Shown here one piece after another: positions 7,302 to 10,286 of a DNA stretch of 10,286 nucleotides. The translations under genes were made by a program, and so were the position numbers. Position 1 is the first letter of the stretch. Each line of letters begins with the position of its first letter. Origin of the DNA: Actinomycetota bacterium (GTDB taxonomy: Bacteria; Actinomycetota; Actinomycetes; S36-B12; UBA5976); contig SXYE01000018.1 in the NCBI GenBank assembly GCA_005789325.1, forward strand, positions 1 through 10,286, read 5' to 3'. Under the pieces are notes generated by a model. It worked only from the letters and a program-made list of their open reading frames with translations, did no database searches and had not been told where the DNA came from.

Positions 7302-9203
7302 CTAATTGATTATCTCCCCGGTTAGAGGGTCAAATTTAGTGGGAACATCTTTGAGATGATCTAAAATTTTGGTGGCTAAGTCTTCATTTATTCCTGGTAC
7401 TTGCATTAAAGATGCCAGGCTTTGTTCTCGAATATTGTTCACAGAACCAAACGATTCGAGCAAAGTCTTAATCTTCTTCTCCCCTAAACCCTTTATGCCA
7501 TCGAGTTCACTAGCCAATGATGCCTTGGCATGTCGCATTCTTGTTTTTGTGATTGCAAACCTATGTGCTTCATCTCTTATTCTTTGAACCAGAAACAACG
7601 CCTCACTATTTCGTGGTAACAAAATTGGATCTTTAACTCCTGGTTTCCATAATTCCTCTAGTCTTTTAGCAATTCCTACCGTTTCAATATCGGAAAGCCC
7701 TAGTTCATCAAGTGCCTCACGGGCCGCATTTACTTGAATTTGGCCACCATCAACTAACAACAAACTTGGTCGATAAGCAAAACTTTTTTTGTCAGATTTA
7801 TTCTCAGTGTCATCTCCGTCAACTAGATATCTGTATCTTCTTAGAACTGTTTCATGGATTGCCCTTGGATCATCTTGACCTTCAAAGGACTTGATATTAA
7901 AACTTCGATAATGCTTCTTTTGAGCAACTCCGTCTTCAAACACAACTAAAGAAGCAGTAGTGCTTGTGCCAGACATATTCGAAACATCAATGCATTCAAT
8001 TCTTAGTGGTGGTTGGTCCAGGTCCAAACTATTTGCCAACTCTTCTAATGCTTTTGTTCTTGTTAACAAGTCAGCTGATCTTTTGAGTTTATGCATGGTC
8101 AGATTCTGCTCTGAATTCTTCTCACTTGTTTCCATAAGTTTTCGTTTATCACCTCTTTGAGGCCTTCTTATTTCAACTGTCTTTCTTGCATTATCTGAAA
8201 TCCACTTAGTTACAGATTCAATCTCGATTAAATCTTGATTAATGAGAATTTCTTTGGGGATGGCATCTCCTTCAAGTTCGCCATACAACTGAATGAGAAG
8301 ATCCTCAAAATGCTCAGGCATAGTTTTATGATCAATTCGATCAGAGACAAAGGATCTCTCACCTTTAATTTGACCCTGTCTAACATGAAAAATTTGAGTT
8401 GATAAATGCAAATCATCAGAGGTTAAGGCAATTAAATCCGCATCGGTTTCGTCATCAAAAACAATCGCATTTAGTTCCACAACTTTTGTCAAAGCACCTA
8501 ATCTGTCTCTAAATCTTGCCGCTTTCTCAAACTCTTCATTAGCACTTGCCAGGTTCATTTGCTGTTCTAAATCTTTGAATATTGATTTTGTATTACCGTT
8601 GAGGAAACTCACCACATTGTTTACTATGGAGGAATATTCCTCTTTATTTACTCGATCCACACAAGGTGCAGCACATCTCTCGATATCTCCTAGAAGACAA
8701 GGTCTTTTCATTAATTGGTGTCTTCTATAAACGGTATCTTTGCAAGATCTGATTGGAAAAACTTTTATAATTTGTTCCATAGTTTGTCTTATTGCCCAAA
8801 CATGAGTAAAGGGTCCGTAGTACTTATTACCCTTTTTCTTTGCTCCCCTTGTTACAGAAATCTGGGGAAATTCATCTTTCAGTGTCAGTGTTAGATATGG
8901 ATAAGTTTTGTTGTCTCTAAAGCGAACGTTAAATCGAGGATTAAAGGCTTTAATCCAGGTGAATTCAAGTTGTAGAGCTTCTACTTCATTATGTACTGTT
9001 ACCCAATCAACCATGGCTGCAGTTTTAACCATCATGGCCGTTCTGGGATGAAGATTACTTACATCAGTGAAATAACTGTTTAATCTATTTTTTAGATTTT
9101 TTGCTTTGCCAACATAAATTACAGTTTCATCTGCAGTTTTAAATCGATAAACACCTGGTAATTCAGGAACATTTTTTGGCCGATATAGCGATGGATCTGC
9201 CAC
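7302..9203 (-). CDS. uvrC: UvrABC system protein C (excinuclease subunit)
   Basis: UvrC makes the two incisions flanking a lesion after UvrA and UvrB have located and verified it, in nucleotide excision repair. The 633-residue protein contains all expected parts. The GIY-YIG nuclease domain lies at about 14-92 (PGVY, IYVGKAKNLKNR). Four cysteines, C154, C169, C177 and C181 (RSC, RPCLLGDIERCAAPC), correspond to the iron-sulfur ligands described for UvrC. The UVR segment that contacts UvrB is near 213-240 (EEFEKAARFRDRL). An RNase H-like nuclease domain follows, with IDVSNMSGT (D406), DDPRAI (444-449), LLLVDGGQIQV (D485) and RDEAHRFA (H547). A helix-hairpin-helix region ends the protein at about 565-620 (GIKGLGEKKIK, VPGINEDLA). 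The GTG start lies 2 nt after the uvrA stop, without a good Shine-Dalgarno site, so it is probably coupled. The following MADPSLYRPK matches actinobacterial UvrC. Confidence 0.98.
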   Translation of the reverse strand: MADPSLYRPKNVPELPGVYRFKTADETVIYVGKAKNLKNRLNSYFTDVSNLHPRTAMMVKTAAMVDWVTVHNEVEALQLEFTWIKAFNPRFNVRFRDNKTYPYLTLTLKDEFPQISVTRGAKKKGNKYYGPFTHVWAIRQTMEQIIKVFPIRSCKDTVYRRHQLMKRPCLLGDIERCAAPCVDRVNKEEYSSIVNNVVSFLNGNTKSIFKDLEQQMNLASANEEFEKAARFRDRLGALTKVVELNAIVFDDETDADLIALTSDDLHLSTQIFHVRQGQIKGERSFVSDRIDHKTMPEHFEDLLIQLYGELEGDAIPKEILINQDLIEIESVTKWISDNARKTVEIRRPQRGDKRKLMETSEKNSEQNLTMHKLKRSADLLTRTKALEELANSLDLDQPPLRIECIDVSNMSGTSTTASLVVFEDGVAQKKHYRSFNIKSFEGQDDPRAIHETVLRRYRYLVDGDDTENKSDKKSFAYRPSLLLVDGGQIQVNAAREALDELGLSDIETVGIAKRLEELWKPGVKDPILLPRNSEALFLVQRIRDEAHRFAITKTRMRHAKASLASELDGIKGLGEKKIKTLLESFGSVNNIREQSLASLMQVPGINEDLATKILDHLKDVPTKFDPLTGEIIN

Positions 9204-9205
9204 TT

Positions 9206-10286
9206 CTAGCCTGCTTTACTTGGAGAATTCTTTAATATTGGAGCTAAGTATTTACCGGTATAACTTGTAGATGATTTAGCAATTTGTTCTGGCGTTCCTT
9301 GAGCAACGACTGTTCCTCCCCTAAATCCACCTTCAGGACCCATATCAATTACCCAATCAGAATTTTTAATCACATCAAGGTTATGTTCAATAACAATAAC
9401 CGTGTTTCCAGAATCAACCAGTCTTTCTAAGACTCCTAACAGCTTTCTTACATCTTCAAAATGAAGTCCAGTTGTTGGTTCATCCAACACATAAATTGTT
9501 CTTCCAGTACTTCTTCTTTGTAATTCAGTGGCAAGTTTTACTCGTTGGGCTTCTCCCCCTGACAAAGTTGGTGCTGATTGACCAAGGCGCACATATCCCA
9601 ATCCAACATCAACCAAAGTCTTCAAGTGTCGAGCTATTGCTGGAACTGATTCAAAGAAAACTAAAGCTTGCTCAATTGGCATATTTAAAACGTCACTTAC
9701 GGTTTTACCTTTGTAATGAACTTCTAACGTGTCCCTGTTATATCTAGCACCTTGACATACTTCACAAGGTACATAAACATCTGGTAAAAAGTTCATTTCA
9801 ATTTGAATAGTTCCATCACCAGAACAAGGCTCACATCTTCCACCTTTAACGTTAAAACTGAAACGTCCAGGTTGGTATCCTCTGATTTTTGCTTCACTGG
9901 TCTCAGCAAAAAGTTTTCTCACGTTGTCGAATACACCTGTGTAAGTAGCGGGATTGCTTCGAGGTGTTCGCCCGATTGGACTCTGATCAACGTGAACAAC
10001 TTTGTCTAAATGCTTTATGCCCTCAACTTTTTTATGTTGACCTGGAACAATTCGCGCTTGATGTAGATCTCTTGCAAGAGTTGAGTACAAAATGTCGTTA
10101 ACTAATGTTGATTTTCCTGAGCCACTAACACCAGTAACTGCAACAAATACTCCCAAAGGAAATTCAACGGTTACTTTTTTAAGGTTGTTTTCTTGAGCTT
10201 CGACAACTCGTACCATGCGTTCTTTATCTATAGGTCTTCGTTTCTTAGGAACTACCACGCTTTTACGACCAGAAATGTAATCACCA
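9206..10286 (-). CDS. uvrA: UvrABC system protein A, C-terminal part (gene continues off the right edge)
   Basis: UvrA is the damage-sensing ABC-type ATPase that scans DNA as a dimer and loads UvrB. About 359 of roughly 950 residues are visible. The frame is open to the window edge and begins [17 protein letters not shown], an internal UvrA segment, so the GTG at 10258 is not the start. The visible part is the second ATPase half. It has Walker [10 protein letters not shown] (visible residues 52-60), a zinc module with CEPC (151-154) and CEVC (174-177), the ABC signature LSGGEAQ (241-247), Walker [11 protein letters not shown] (266-275) and the H-loop region VIEHNLDV. It ends with the usual [10 protein letters not shown]. 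The stop lies 2 bp before uvrC, so the two repair genes form one transcription unit. The promoter and any SOS box would lie outside this window. Confidence 0.97.
   Translation of the reverse strand, partial: GDYISGRKSVVVPKKRRPIDKERMVRVVEAQENNLKKVTVEFPLGVFVAVTGVSGSGKSTLVNDILYSTLARDLHQARIVPGQHKKVEGIKHLDKVVHVDQSPIGRTPRSNPATYTGVFDNVRKLFAETSEAKIRGYQPGRFSFNVKGGRCEPCSGDGTIQIEMNFLPDVYVPCEVCQGARYNRDTLEVHYKGKTVSDVLNMPIEQALVFFESVPAIARHLKTLVDVGLGYVRLGQSAPTLSGGEAQRVKLATELQRRSTGRTIYVLDEPTTGLHFEDVRKLLGVLERLVDSGNTVIVIEHNLDVIKNSDWVIDMGPEGGFRGGTVVAQGTPEQIAKSSTSYTGKYLAPILKNSPSKAG

Noticed and set aside
8228..8416. Open frame of 62 codons on the minus strand inside uvrC
   Set aside because: It is out of frame within uvrC, which is intact and conserved across this stretch.

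Overview
The window is a compact stretch of a low-GC actinobacterial chromosome. The actinobacterial placement rests on the proteins. RbpA, a transcription factor restricted to Actinobacteria, is present. WhiA reads almost like the Streptomyces protein from as much of that sequence as I remember. Pgk carries the actinobacterial form of the hinge segment (DGFGVVHREQAS), and the gene order rapZ - whiA - gap - pgk - tpiA - secG - rbpA is the actinobacterial one. The DNA is A/T-rich by eye, probably near 40% GC or below, with A/T-ending codons and almost no intergenic space. A streamlined aquatic lineage such as the freshwater acI group (Nanopelagicales) fits best. That placement is inference and was not tested against any database.

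Layout. Positions 1-1502, plus strand: the 3' two thirds of transketolase, cut by the left edge. Positions 1507-10286, minus strand: a nine-gene collinear block, read from right to left as uvrA (3' part only) - uvrC - rapZ - whiA - gap - pgk - tpiA - secG - rbpA. The two blocks converge, and their stop codons are separated by 4 bp. All junctions are short: 2 bp (uvrA/uvrC), 25 bp (uvrC/rapZ), 116 bp (rapZ/whiA), 77 bp (whiA/gap), 7 bp (gap/pgk), 0 bp (pgk/tpiA), 95 bp (tpiA/secG) and 18 bp (secG/rbpA). No stretch over 300 bp lacks a gene. I see no tRNA, rRNA, CRISPR, insertion sequence or prophage sequence.

How the genes work together. UvrA and UvrC are two of the three components of UvrABC nucleotide excision repair. 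RapZ and WhiA are regulatory proteins. Gap, Pgk and TpiA are consecutive enzymes of the triose-phosphate half of glycolysis, and transketolase feeds the same triose pool from the pentose phosphate pathway. SecG belongs to the SecYEG protein export channel. RbpA activates RNA polymerase with its principal sigma factor. The regulatory signals I can point to lie in three spacers: rapZ/whiA (a GACAC inverted repeat on a possible leaderless whiA promoter, plus tandem GTAAC repeats), whiA/gap (a weak promoter and small alternative hairpins), and tpiA/secG (a 14-bp perfect palindrome beside a reasonable promoter).

This is a housekeeping region and I found no undescribed multi-gene system. The points worth following are regulatory and comparative: the whiA operator-promoter overlap, the absence of yvcK between rapZ and whiA, the palindrome before secG, an alanine where triosephosphate isomerase normally has a conserved cysteine, and a small N-terminal insertion in GAPDH.
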